Shown one piece after another: positions 1 to 5,045 of a stretch of DNA of 6,270 nt. The position numbers were made by a program, and so were the translations under genes. This stretch comes from Capsulimonas sp. (lineage in GTDB: Bacteria; Armatimonadota; Armatimonadia; Armatimonadales; Capsulimonadaceae): the NCBI GenBank assembly GCA_025963815.1, contig JAOQAA010000311.1, positions 1 to 6,270 on the forward strand, in the 5' to 3' direction. The notes under the pieces are model-generated. The model was not told where the DNA came from. It ran no database searches and saw only the letters and a program-made list of their open reading frames with translations. Every line of letters starts with the position of its first letter. Position 1 is the stretch's first letter.

Positions 1-209
1 TCGTGACGTCTTGTTCCGACGAGATACAAATCCAGCGCCTGCGGGCCCGCCTTGGGATCGACGAGACGGAAGCGCGGCGGCACTTCGCCGCCCAGTGGCC
101 GCTTGCGGAGAAGGTCGCGCGCGCAGATATCGTGATCGACACCAACGGCGCGCTGGACGACACCTGGCGTCAAGTCTCCGATCTTTACGCGCGGCTGACC
201 GCGCTTTGA
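1..209 (+). CDS. coaE: Dephospho-CoA kinase, C-terminal part (5' end outside window)
   Basis: This is the C-terminal end of a dephospho-CoA kinase, the cytoplasmic enzyme that phosphorylates the 3'-hydroxyl of dephospho-CoA in the last step of coenzyme A synthesis. The reading frame is open to the left edge (codons start at base 3), so the P-loop half is missing. About 68 residues remain. What can be seen is the family pattern after the core: QIQRLRAR (a conserved arginine-rich lid helix), a Gly-x-x-x-x-Glu-Ala-x-x-x segment, then AAQWPLAEKVARADIVIDTNG, matching the family's 'Q-x-P-x-x-x-K ... AD-x-V-I-x-N-x-G' signature (here D-T-N-G). The C-terminal helix ends in ARLTAL. The TGA stop at 207-209 overlaps the -35 box of the next gene's promoter, so cysC probably has its own transcription start. 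The assignment rests on motif recognition only. Other small P-loop kinases are less likely because of the AD-x-VID-N-G tail. Confidence 0.85.
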   Translation, partial: VTSCSDEIQIQRLRARLGIDETEARRHFAAQWPLAEKVARADIVIDTNGALDDTWRQVSDLYARLTAL

Positions 210-235
210 CACCATTTCCAGGCATTAGGTATAAT
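206..235 (+). promoter_or_regulatory. Sigma-70-type promoter of cysC
   Basis: A perfect -35 box TTGACA (206-211) and a perfect -10 box TATAAT (230-235) are separated by 18 bp. The -35 box overlaps the coaE stop codon. Transcription would start near 242, giving a leader of about 45 nt before the cysC ATG at 288. The 18-bp spacer is one longer than optimal. Confidence 0.85.
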
Positions 236-287
236 TTTCGCGCGGCAAAGAAGCCGCCGCAGTTCCGTGAGGAGAAGTCGAGTTTTT

Positions 288-851
288 ATGTCTGATACGC
301 AATCCGCCTCGCACCGAGGCTTTACCCTCTGGTTCACCGGCCTGAGCGGCGCCGGAAAGTCCACGCTCTCCAGCGCCATCGCCGAGCAATTCCGCACGCT
401 GGGCTATCGCGTGGAAGTTCTGGATGGCGACGAAGTGCGAACGCACCTTTCCAAGGGCCTCTCATTCTCCAAAGAAGACCGTGACATCAATGTCCGCCGC
501 ATTGGCTACGTCGCGCGCCTGCTGGCCCGCAACGGTGTGATCGCCATGACCGCCGCCATCTCGCCCTACGCCGACGTCCGCGACGAAATCCGCGCCCTCC
601 ACGACGGCGAAAGCGTCCCCTTCATCGAAGTCCACGCCCAAGCCACCGTCGAAGCCCTCGCCACCCGCGACGTCAAAGGCCTCTACAAAAAAGCCCTCGC
701 CGGCGAGATCGCCCACTTCACCGGCGTCACCGACCCCTACGAAGCGCCCGAAAACCCCGAAGTCCGTGTCCGCACGGATCAGCAAACCGTGGCTGAATCC
801 ATCGAACAGATTTTAAGCGAGCTGCGCAAGCGCCAATTGATTTCCGAATAA
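288..851 (+). CDS. cysC: Adenylylsulfate (APS) kinase
   Basis: A cytoplasmic kinase of 187 residues that phosphorylates the 3'-hydroxyl of adenosine 5'-phosphosulfate with ATP to make PAPS, the sulfate donor for reductive sulfate assimilation or sulfotransferases. Visible motifs, in order, are Walker A GLSGAGKS (residues 18-25), DGD (47-49), the substrate-binding [12 protein letters not shown] stretch (60-71), ISPY (91-94; Ser92 matches the serine phosphorylated in the E. coli enzyme), [11 protein letters not shown] (130-140) and [10 protein letters not shown] (149-158). The length is normal for a stand-alone CysC. The ATG at 288 is preferred over the in-frame GTG at 267 because AGGAGA (270-275) lies 12 nt upstream and the Walker A spacing then fits the family. 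It has its own promoter. No ATP sulfurylase (cysD/cysN or sat) is in view. The TAA is followed after four bases by the next ATG, suggesting translational coupling. Codons in the second half are very rich in C at the third position, unlike the two genes downstream. Confidence 0.94.
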   Translation: MSDTQSASHRGFTLWFTGLSGAGKSTLSSAIAEQFRTLGYRVEVLDGDEVRTHLSKGLSFSKEDRDINVRRIGYVARLLARNGVIAMTAAISPYADVRDEIRALHDGESVPFIEVHAQATVEALATRDVKGLYKKALAGEIAHFTGVTDPYEAPENPEVRVRTDQQTVAESIEQILSELRKRQLISE

Positions 852-855
852 CACC

Positions 856-1563
856 ATGCTAACCTCCTTACTGCTGCTCGGGCTGTATTCTTTCGGCTTC
901 GCTCCAGCAATTCAGAGCGAGCGCCCGAATCGTATGACTGCTGTAAGGCGAGCATATCGCACTCAAAACCCGCACGTTTGGCGAGATTTGAAGATTCACT
1001 ATCTTTCGGCGTCAGCAGATATGACAATAAGCTGGCGCGGGCGGAATAGTCGGCTTCAGCAAATGGTGAAGTTTCCGTCAGGCTGGTGGCCAACTCACGA
1101 CAGTATTGCTCCGCAGCGTCCTAAAGCGTTTCTTTGGCTAGATAAGTCTGAGCCGTCTCTTGTGATTGTCGCCGGACGCGCTTCCGGTGTGTATGATATT
1201 CAGGCTCCGGTGATTTTCACTCTCCATAACAATCGCTGGCGTCTTACTTCCGTCGATCCTACGCGAACAGAATTCACAGACCGAGGCAGCTTTTACGTTC
1301 TGGGGAACAGTTTGTACGTATGGGATTACGGTATGGAATCCGGCTACGCTCATCAAGCTCCACAGCACTACTGGATAAAAACATTCGTCATTAAAGATAA
1401 TCGCCTGGTCAAGTCCCATATTCGAACCACGCACAGTCGCTATACTATCACCGCGGAATATCCTGCTCCGACAAAATACCCGGCAAATAACGATCCGCTG
1501 AGAGAATTTGGCTTGAGATGGCGATGGTGGGGTGAGGGCAGGCGAGCAGTCAAAGTCCAGTAG
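856..1563 (+). CDS. Secreted protein of unknown function, paralog 1 of a tandem pair
   Basis: I do not recognise this 235-residue protein. Residues 1 to about 20 form a hydrophobic stretch (MLTSLLLLGLYSFGFAPA) that reads as a signal peptide with almost no basic n-region, so export is likely. The mature part is rich in Trp, Tyr, Arg and His with alternating hydrophobic residues, suggesting a beta-rich fold. The best-conserved blocks shared with the next gene are W-x-DLKIHY (42-49), KAFLW (90-94), QAPVI (116-120), GYAHQAPQHYW (163-173) and DPLREFGLRWRWWGEGRR (213-230). There is no Shine-Dalgarno sequence before the ATG. The gene starts four bases after the cysC stop, so translation may depend on ribosomes finishing cysC. 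The alternative in-frame ATG (residue 27) would remove the signal peptide. Compared with paralog 2 it lacks an insertion of about nine residues after KFPS. No catalytic motif is evident. Confidence 0.8.
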   Translation: MLTSLLLLGLYSFGFAPAIQSERPNRMTAVRRAYRTQNPHVWRDLKIHYLSASADMTISWRGRNSRLQQMVKFPSGWWPTHDSIAPQRPKAFLWLDKSEPSLVIVAGRASGVYDIQAPVIFTLHNNRWRLTSVDPTRTEFTDRGSFYVLGNSLYVWDYGMESGYAHQAPQHYWIKTFVIKDNRLVKSHIRTTHSRYTITAEYPAPTKYPANNDPLREFGLRWRWWGEGRRAVKVQ

Positions 1564-1567
1564 TTCC

Positions 1568-1573
1568 AGGAGA
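1568..1573 (+). promoter_or_regulatory. Ribosome binding site that sets a GTG start
   Basis: AGGAGA lies six to seven bases before the GTG at 1579. It supports that GTG over the in-frame ATGs at 1594 and 1615, which lie inside or after the signal peptide. Confidence 0.75.
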
Positions 1574-1578
1574 CGAAC

Positions 1579-2322
1579 GTGTTTAATGCCCTGATGCTGT
1601 CTAGCATACTTGCAATGTCTTCCGCCGCCACACCTCATCATGGCGGCTATTTTCGCGTGCATCATGCAAAACGTGCATCCCACGCCCAACGCCCGCACAC
1701 GTGGAAAGATCTGAAAATACATTACATCTCACGATCTCAAGGTTTCATGATAAGCTGGAATGGACGGAGTAGGCGTCACGAGCAGGGGATCAAATTCCCG
1801 TCGCTCGTTGATGAGGATAAAGAACCCTATGGCTGGTGGCTAACAGGATACGATTCCCAGCGATTTCGTCCCCATGCATTTCTTTGGTTCCGTGGCTCTC
1901 ATACGTCCCTCGTGTTTATCGCCACATATCTCACTGGCGCATATGGTGTTCAGGCTCCCATTATTTACACGCTGCAAGGAAATGTGTGGAAGCGTCTTCC
2001 ATTTGACCCAATGGAGATGTCATTCACAAACCGTGGCGGTTTTCACATTCAAGGAAATCGAGTTTATGTATATGACTATGGGGGCGAGGACGGCTATGCG
2101 CACTTGGCTCCGCAGCACTATTGGTTTAAGACATTTGTCATCAACGGAGATAGTGTTCGTAAATTGCATACTCGTGTGACCTATCATCGTTACCCGAATA
2201 TCTCTGATACTCCGCCTTTGGACTATCCTGCGAAAATTGACCCTTTAAGAGAGTTGGGATTAAGATGGCGATATTGGGGTGAGGGCAGGCAGAGGATCAA
2301 GATTTCGGGCGATCCTAATTGA
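1579..2322 (+). CDS. Secreted protein of unknown function, paralog 2 of a tandem pair
   Basis: This 247-residue protein is a tandem paralog of the preceding gene. A hand alignment from residue 40 of each gives roughly 100 identities in 195 aligned positions. It starts with GTG, supported by AGGAGA six to seven bases upstream and by the signal-peptide-like MFNALMLSSILAMSSAA at the N-terminus (cleavage perhaps near residues 16-18). A short His-rich segment follows (HHGGYFRVHHAKR, 20-32). Shared blocks are W-x-DLKIHY (42-49), HAFLW (99-103), QAPII (125-129), DYGGEDGYAHLAPQHYW (166-182) and DPLRELGLRWRYWGEGR (221-237). Residues 76-84 (LVDEDKEPY) are an insertion absent from paralog 1. Conservation is strongest at the C-terminal third, where Trp, Arg, Gly and Glu are fixed. 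The gap to paralog 1 is 15 bp, and a terminator begins two bases after the TGA. No known domain is recognised. A surface or periplasmic role is inferred from the signal peptide only. Confidence 0.82.
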   Translation: MFNALMLSSILAMSSAATPHHGGYFRVHHAKRASHAQRPHTWKDLKIHYISRSQGFMISWNGRSRRHEQGIKFPSLVDEDKEPYGWWLTGYDSQRFRPHAFLWFRGSHTSLVFIATYLTGAYGVQAPIIYTLQGNVWKRLPFDPMEMSFTNRGGFHIQGNRVYVYDYGGEDGYAHLAPQHYWFKTFVINGDSVRKLHTRVTYHRYPNISDTPPLDYPAKIDPLRELGLRWRYWGEGRQRIKISGDPN

Positions 2323-2324
2323 CA

Positions 2325-2354
2325 AAAAGCGCGCCGCATTTGCGACGCGCTTTT
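2325..2354. terminator. Bidirectional intrinsic terminator between convergent genes
   Basis: Arms 2325-2333 (AAAAGCGCG) and 2346-2354 (CGCGCTTTT) pair perfectly. One C/A mismatch and a further CGC/GCG stem close a short ATTT loop. The A-run on the left and T-run on the right let it end both the cysC-paralog unit on the plus strand and the glycoside hydrolase gene on the minus strand. Its minus-strand stop is about 40 bases away. Confidence 0.88.
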
Positions 2355-2396
2355 CGGTTTATTAAGCTCTAAGGCGTGCCGACACTTGGGGGGATA

Positions 2397-3740
2397 TTAA
2401 TAACCCGTTTGCGGGTTGAAGCGCAGTTGCCATAGCTGGGCGTTGGAGTTGTTCGAATCCCATTCTTGAATGGGTGTTCCAATGCCGGTCCCGCCGTTCT
2501 GATCGTCCATCACCCAGCCGTCCATGAAGGTGACTTTGTAGCAGCCTGGGAAGCTTGATGAGGGCGTGAAGGTGAACTTCTGGCTGCCGCCGTTGTACCA
2601 GGGGTAGAGCTGGTAAGCGCCGCCGTGGCTCTGTGAGACCGTGGACAGGGTTTGGGAACTGCCGGTGTAATAAGTCAGTGACCAGAGGCTATTCCAGAAA
2701 TTGCTGTTTTGGCCGGTGCAACTGAGCGTCCAAATTTGATTTTTGTTGACGCTCGTCCATTGGTTGATGTGGTCGCCAGTGTTGGGAACGCCGTCCGCGA
2801 CGGTGGCGGCGTTCAGCAGCAGGCCGCTGTTGATGTTGGCGAGCTGCACCATATGACCGCCGCTGTTGGGAATGCCGATGCCGCTCAGGATTTCCGTCGC
2901 GCCCCAGTTGGAGCCCGGTCCCCAGGCAAGGTCGGGCCAGTAGAAGCCGCCGGTGGCTCCGTTCCCTACAGCCCAGTTGAAGAAGGGGCTGGAGGAGTGG
3001 TTATTGCTTTCGATTCCGGGCATCACATGAAAGCCGCCGCCGAATGCGGCGTTCCAATTGCCGGGATCGTTGCCCGCGCCGCCCTGATAGCACTGGAGGT
3101 AGACGAGGTCGCAGCCGCTTCCCAGGTTGTGCTTGAGCTGCACCCAGTAGTTCTGGTTCGTGTAGGGCGCCAGTGATACTTTGAAGCCGCGTCCGTTCAG
3201 GAGCTGGCCGAAGGATGTCGCGGAGGCGACATCGTAGGTTTGCTCGTCATCGAAATTGATCGCGTCGATCCCAGGGACCGCATTTTTGAGCGCCTGGAAG
3301 TTTCGGTACAGGATGCTGCCGGAGCCCGTGCCCTGAGAGGCAATCAGGTTCTTGATATTGGTAAAACTGGCGTCTCCCCAGCCGCCGATGCAGACCTCGT
3401 AGCGATAGACGGTGGTCGGAGGCGTCTTGACGGCGTTCACGTTCGGCGACCAGCTGGAAGACCCAACGTAGGTTCCGCCCGTGACCAGCGTATTGCCACT
3501 ATAGGTGATGTCGCCATTGCTCTGGACGCTGACGGCGAACATGATCAATCCGTTCCATCCGGAAGTTTTGAGCCCCGCGACAGCGGAAGAGCCGGTGAAC
3601 TGATAGTAGTCACAGCCGTCGGCTCCGTAAATCGCCGTGTAGGCCGCCTGGGCGGGCCTGGGAGCGCTCAATGTCAGCAGCAGCGCCGCAGCAGACGCCG
3701 CGAGCGCAGCAATGCGTCGTGCGATTTGGATCAATGTCAT
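2397..3740 (-). CDS. Secreted GH18-like glycoside hydrolase with C-terminal ricin-type lectin domain
   Basis: A 447-residue exported protein, probably acting on a chitin-like or other beta-glycan outside the cell. Residues 1-32 are a Sec signal peptide ending APRPAQA, with cleavage before AYTAIYG. Residues about 33-285 resemble a compact GH18 barrel: CIGGWGD (117-123) matches the strand-3 SxGG motif, DAINFDDE (159-166) matches DxxDxDxE with Asn162 in place of the second Asp, VYLQCYQGG (213-221) fits the strand-6 Q/Y motif, and GGFYWPDLAW (264-273) fits the terminal Trp motif. The presumed catalytic acid Glu166 and its partner Asp164 are kept. Residues about 295-447 form one ricin-B/CBM13-like trefoil with Q-x-W or QW motifs at 327-328, 335-337, 425-427 and 435-437. 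ATG at 3740 is preferred over the upstream TTG at 3749 because GAGG lies nine bases before the ATG but directly abuts the TTG. It has its own promoter. The exact substrate is unknown. Confidence 0.82.
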   Translation of the reverse strand: MTLIQIARRIAALAASAAALLLTLSAPRPAQAAYTAIYGADGCDYYQFTGSSAVAGLKTSGWNGLIMFAVSVQSNGDITYSGNTLVTGGTYVGSSSWSPNVNAVKTPPTTVYRYEVCIGGWGDASFTNIKNLIASQGTGSGSILYRNFQALKNAVPGIDAINFDDEQTYDVASATSFGQLLNGRGFKVSLAPYTNQNYWVQLKHNLGSGCDLVYLQCYQGGAGNDPGNWNAAFGGGFHVMPGIESNNHSSSPFFNWAVGNGATGGFYWPDLAWGPGSNWGATEILSGIGIPNSGGHMVQLANINSGLLLNAATVADGVPNTGDHINQWTSVNKNQIWTLSCTGQNSNFWNSLWSLTYYTGSSQTLSTVSQSHGGAYQLYPWYNGGSQKFTFTPSSSFPGCYKVTFMDGWVMDDQNGGTGIGTPIQEWDSNNSNAQLWQLRFNPQTGY

Positions 3741-3749
3741 AGATTTCAA

Positions 3750-3753
3750 CCTC
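3750..3753 (-). promoter_or_regulatory. Ribosome binding site of the GH18-like gene
   Basis: Read on the minus strand, GAGG is followed by nine bases and then the ATG at 3740. This selects the ATG over the TTG that touches the GAGG. A purine run AAAGGGA, 14-20 bases before that TTG-ATG pair, is a weaker alternative that could serve the TTG. Confidence 0.55.
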
Positions 3754-3838
3754 AGTTCCCTTTGTTTTCAAGATAGCAAATACATCTATTAGAACATTTT
3801 TTGCATACGATATCGTCGGCATCGTTGGACTACATCTC

Positions 3839-3867
3839 ATCATACAGGGAGTGCAAAGGGACGTCAA
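3839..3867 (-). promoter_or_regulatory. Sigma-70-type promoter of the GH18-like gene
   Basis: On the minus strand TTGACG (3867-3862) is followed by a 17-bp spacer and TATGAT (3844-3839); each box matches five of six consensus bases. The predicted start near 3832 gives a leader of about 92 nt. The -35 box overlaps two CAATTG copies at 3865-3870 and 3873-3878, a possible operator. The leader contains a 10-bp palindrome ACGATATCGT at 3807-3816. Confidence 0.78.
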
Positions 3868-3878
3868 TTGGGCAATTG
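3865..3878. repeat. CAATTG-GG-CAATTG repeat over a -35 box
   Basis: Two copies of the self-complementary hexamer CAATTG, two bases apart, form both a direct and an inverted repeat. The left copy overlaps the -35 box of the GH18-like gene. It could be a repressor site. No regulator is encoded nearby to match it. Confidence 0.35.
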
Positions 3879-3915
3879 TGTCCGCCTATGTCATTTTGTG
3901 ACGCCAGCACAACAA

Positions 3916-3947
3916 AAAAAGCGCTTCGCAAATGCGAAGCGCTTTTT
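3916..3947 (-). terminator. Intrinsic terminator of tRNA-Glu
   Basis: Arms 3916-3930 and 3933-3947 are perfectly complementary (core GCGCTTCGCA/TGCGAAGCGC). The minus-strand transcript ends in seven T's (the complement of 3914-3920). It begins four bases after the tRNA CCA end. The A/T tracts on both sides mean it could also stop plus-strand transcription. Confidence 0.9.
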
Positions 3948-3951
3948 CTCT

Positions 3952-4027
3952 TGGTAGCCCGTACCGGGATCGAACCGGTGGTTTCCTCCTTGAAAGGGAG
4001 GCGTCATAACCGCTAGACCAACGGGCC
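3952..4027 (-). tRNA. tRNA-Glu (anticodon UUC)
   Basis: A 76-nt cloverleaf reads on the minus strand from 4027 to 3952 with encoded CCA. The acceptor stem is GGCCCGT/ACGGGCT with a G-U first pair and discriminator A. The D arm is GTC...GAC, the anticodon stem CCTCC/GGAGG encloses loop CTTTCAA with anticodon TTC, and the T arm is ACCGG-TTCGATC-CCGGT. The UUC anticodon decodes both glutamate codons, GAA and GAG. It has a dedicated promoter and terminator and is the only RNA gene in the window. Confidence 0.97.
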
Positions 4028-4038
4028 AGATGTAGAGG

Positions 4039-4067
4039 AGTATACCCTCCGCCGCTTGCTATGTCAA
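4039..4067 (-). promoter_or_regulatory. Strong promoter of tRNA-Glu, -35 box inside a hairpin loop region
   Basis: On the minus strand TTGACA (4067-4062) and TATACT (4044-4039) are separated by 17 bp. The tRNA 5' end at 4027 lies 11 bases past the -10 box, leaving a leader of only a few bases. The -35 box sits in the centre of the inverted repeat 4045-4087, and the spacer is one arm of that repeat. Confidence 0.9.
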
Positions 4068-4087
4068 GACATAGAAGCGGCGGAGGG
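4045..4087. terminator. 43-nt near-perfect inverted repeat after the NlpC/P60 gene; possible terminator overlapping the tRNA promoter
   Basis: Outer arms 4045-4057 and 4075-4087 pair over 13 bp (CCCTCCGCCGCTT/AAGCGGCGGAGGG). After one bulged G (4058), inner arms 4059-4065 and 4068-4074 (CTATGTC/GACATAG) pair around AA. It starts eight bases after the NlpC/P60 stop on the minus strand, so it would form a very stable hairpin at that mRNA's 3' end. No T-run follows on either strand, so it is not a classical intrinsic terminator. It could protect the 3' end, pause polymerase, or stop readthrough in a factor-dependent way. Confidence 0.55.
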
Positions 4088-4095
4088 TGGAAATT

Positions 4096-4908
4096 TTAGT
4101 TGCCGCGCGGAGCAAGCGCCATTGCCCGCATCTGAGCGGGGAGGACACGGCGCGCGCCGGCGTAGTGATTGGCGTAATAGGATTCGCCTAGGCTGTCTTC
4201 ACGGACGCCCTTATGCGAATTGGCCGCATGCACGAACTTGCCATTGCCGGTGTAAATGCCGACGTGCGAGATGCCGTGCTTGTAGGTGTTCTTGAAGAAG
4301 ACCAGATCGCCCGGCTGCAAGTCGCCGGACGCGACAGGCGCGCCGTTGTAGTACTGCTCAGTCGCGGTGCGCGGGAGATCAACGCCGCCAGTGTGGCTGA
4401 GGATGTACCGAACGAAGCCGGAGCAGTCGAAAGCGCCGCGGGAAGTGCCGCCCATGCGGTAGCGGGCGCCGCGCATCGAATATGCTGCTTCGACAACGTT
4501 GCCGCTGGCGAGAGCGCGGTCCTGCATCGCGACCTTGGTCTGATGGGCGCTCTTGTTTGCCTGATGCTTTGCGACGAGCAAGTGATGCTTGGCCTGGATC
4601 TTGGCGAGCTTCGCTTGATGCGCGGCCTGCTTCTTGGCGAGGCGCAGCTCGTGAGCCGACTTGGGCTTAACAGCCACAATGGTGCGAGTGTGATTGACGG
4701 TGTGGGCGAGTTTAATGGCTGCCCGGTGGGAATAATTGCCGGCGGTGATGACCGCAGCGGGTAATGAGTGCTTGTGGTGAGAAGTCTTCGCGAAGGCGGG
4801 AGTGAGCGAGACGGTGAAGCTAGAGACGGCGAGGGCGGCGATGACTGCGGACTTGGCAGCCTTGTTGAGTAGGGTCGTAGGGCGCTTGCCCTTTTTTTGA
4901 AAAATCAA
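4096..4908 (-). CDS. Secreted NlpC/P60-family peptidoglycan endopeptidase
   Basis: A 270-residue exported cell-wall hydrolase. Proteins of this family cut gamma-D-glutamyl-diamino-acid bonds in peptidoglycan stem peptides. Residues 1-40 are a signal peptide (basic n-region with KKGKRP, core AVIAALAVSSFTVSL, cleavage after TPAFA). Residues 41-130 are a basic His/Lys-rich region; 86-128 look helical (repeated A-K-x-x-A-x-H patterns) and may be a short coiled coil or wall-binding linker. The catalytic domain spans about 135-255: FDCSGFV carries Cys162, GDLVFF is at 200-205, SHVGIY carries His215 and KFVHA carries His227, giving a complete Cys-His-His triad. The start is taken as TTG at 4908 because AAAGGA lies nine bases upstream (4924-4919) and the signal peptide then begins properly. 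Extension to 5007 would add 33 residues that fit no signal peptide. The gene has its own promoter and a leader of about 130 nt. The substrate bond is inferred from the family. Confidence 0.9.
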   Translation of the reverse strand: MIFQKKGKRPTTLLNKAAKSAVIAALAVSSFTVSLTPAFAKTSHHKHSLPAAVITAGNYSHRAAIKLAHTVNHTRTIVAVKPKSAHELRLAKKQAAHQAKLAKIQAKHHLLVAKHQANKSAHQTKVAMQDRALASGNVVEAAYSMRGARYRMGGTSRGAFDCSGFVRYILSHTGGVDLPRTATEQYYNGAPVASGDLQPGDLVFFKNTYKHGISHVGIYTGNGKFVHAANSHKGVREDSLGESYYANHYAGARRVLPAQMRAMALAPRGN

Positions 4909-5039
4909 AAGTACATGTTCCTTTCGAACGGTTCTTTGAGGACGCACATATCGTCTGTTGGGACGGAGTGCAAGGCGTCGGTGGAGACTTTCGAAAAAGA
5001 CTTCCAAACAAGCTGTGCATTCGTACTAAATTTCACAGC
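4909..5039 (-). promoter_or_regulatory. Long structured 5' leader of the NlpC/P60 mRNA
   Basis: The predicted start near 5039 leaves about 131 nt before the TTG codon. Read on the minus strand, it holds GCTGTG...CACAGC (5040-5013), a small hairpin AGTCTTTTTCGAAAGTCT with a UUCG loop (5002-4985), four alternating GACG/CGTC segments, and TTTTTCGAA (4998-4990), which can pair with TTCGAAAGG (4928-4920) covering the ribosome site. The c-di-AMP riboswitch (ydaO type), often found before wall hydrolase genes, was looked for. Its conserved GGGGAA-like blocks are absent. A regulatory role is inferred only from length and pairing. Confidence 0.45.
4919..4924 (-). promoter_or_regulatory. Ribosome binding site supporting a TTG start for the NlpC/P60 gene
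   Basis: AAAGGA on the minus strand lies nine bases before the TTG at 4908. No in-frame ATG or GTG exists at a suitable distance. The same bases can pair with an upstream part of the leader (4990-4998). Confidence 0.65.
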
Positions 5040-5045
5040 TGGTCT

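Noticed and set aside
462..785. Minus-strand frame opposite cysC, rich in Gly, Asp and Val
   Set aside because: It is a shadow of the C-ending codons of cysC. Its composition is repetitive and the true gene has all APS kinase motifs.
3741..3749. TTG at 3749 as start of the GH18-like gene
   Set aside because: The GAGG directly touches this TTG, leaving no spacing, while the ATG at 3740 has ideal spacing and still keeps the full signal peptide. A purine run further upstream leaves some doubt.
2709..3776. Long plus-strand frames opposite the GH18-like gene (2709-3176, 3240-3776)
   Set aside because: They are antisense shadows of a gene with signal peptide, catalytic motif and lectin repeats. 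The GC-rich third positions keep the opposite frame open.
3801..4016. Plus-strand open frame of 71 codons ending VARTGIEPVVSSLKGRR
   Set aside because: Its second half is the antisense of tRNA-Glu and its terminator. The RTGIEP...LKGRR type of peptide is a well-known artefact of translating across tRNA genes. No ribosome site was seen.
4909..5007. N-terminal extension of the NlpC/P60 gene to 5007
   Set aside because: The extra 33 residues are basic, fit no signal peptide, and lie in the leader downstream of a strong promoter. The TTG at 4908 has a ribosome site at proper distance.
4820..5020. Minus-strand open frame of 66 codons overlapping the NlpC/P60 start
   Set aside because: It has no ribosome site and overlaps the signal-peptide coding region in another frame. 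It has a low-complexity composition and no recognised pattern.
4909..5039. c-di-AMP (ydaO/yuaA) riboswitch in the NlpC/P60 leader
   Set aside because: The context would fit, but the conserved sequence blocks of that class are not present, so no named riboswitch is claimed.
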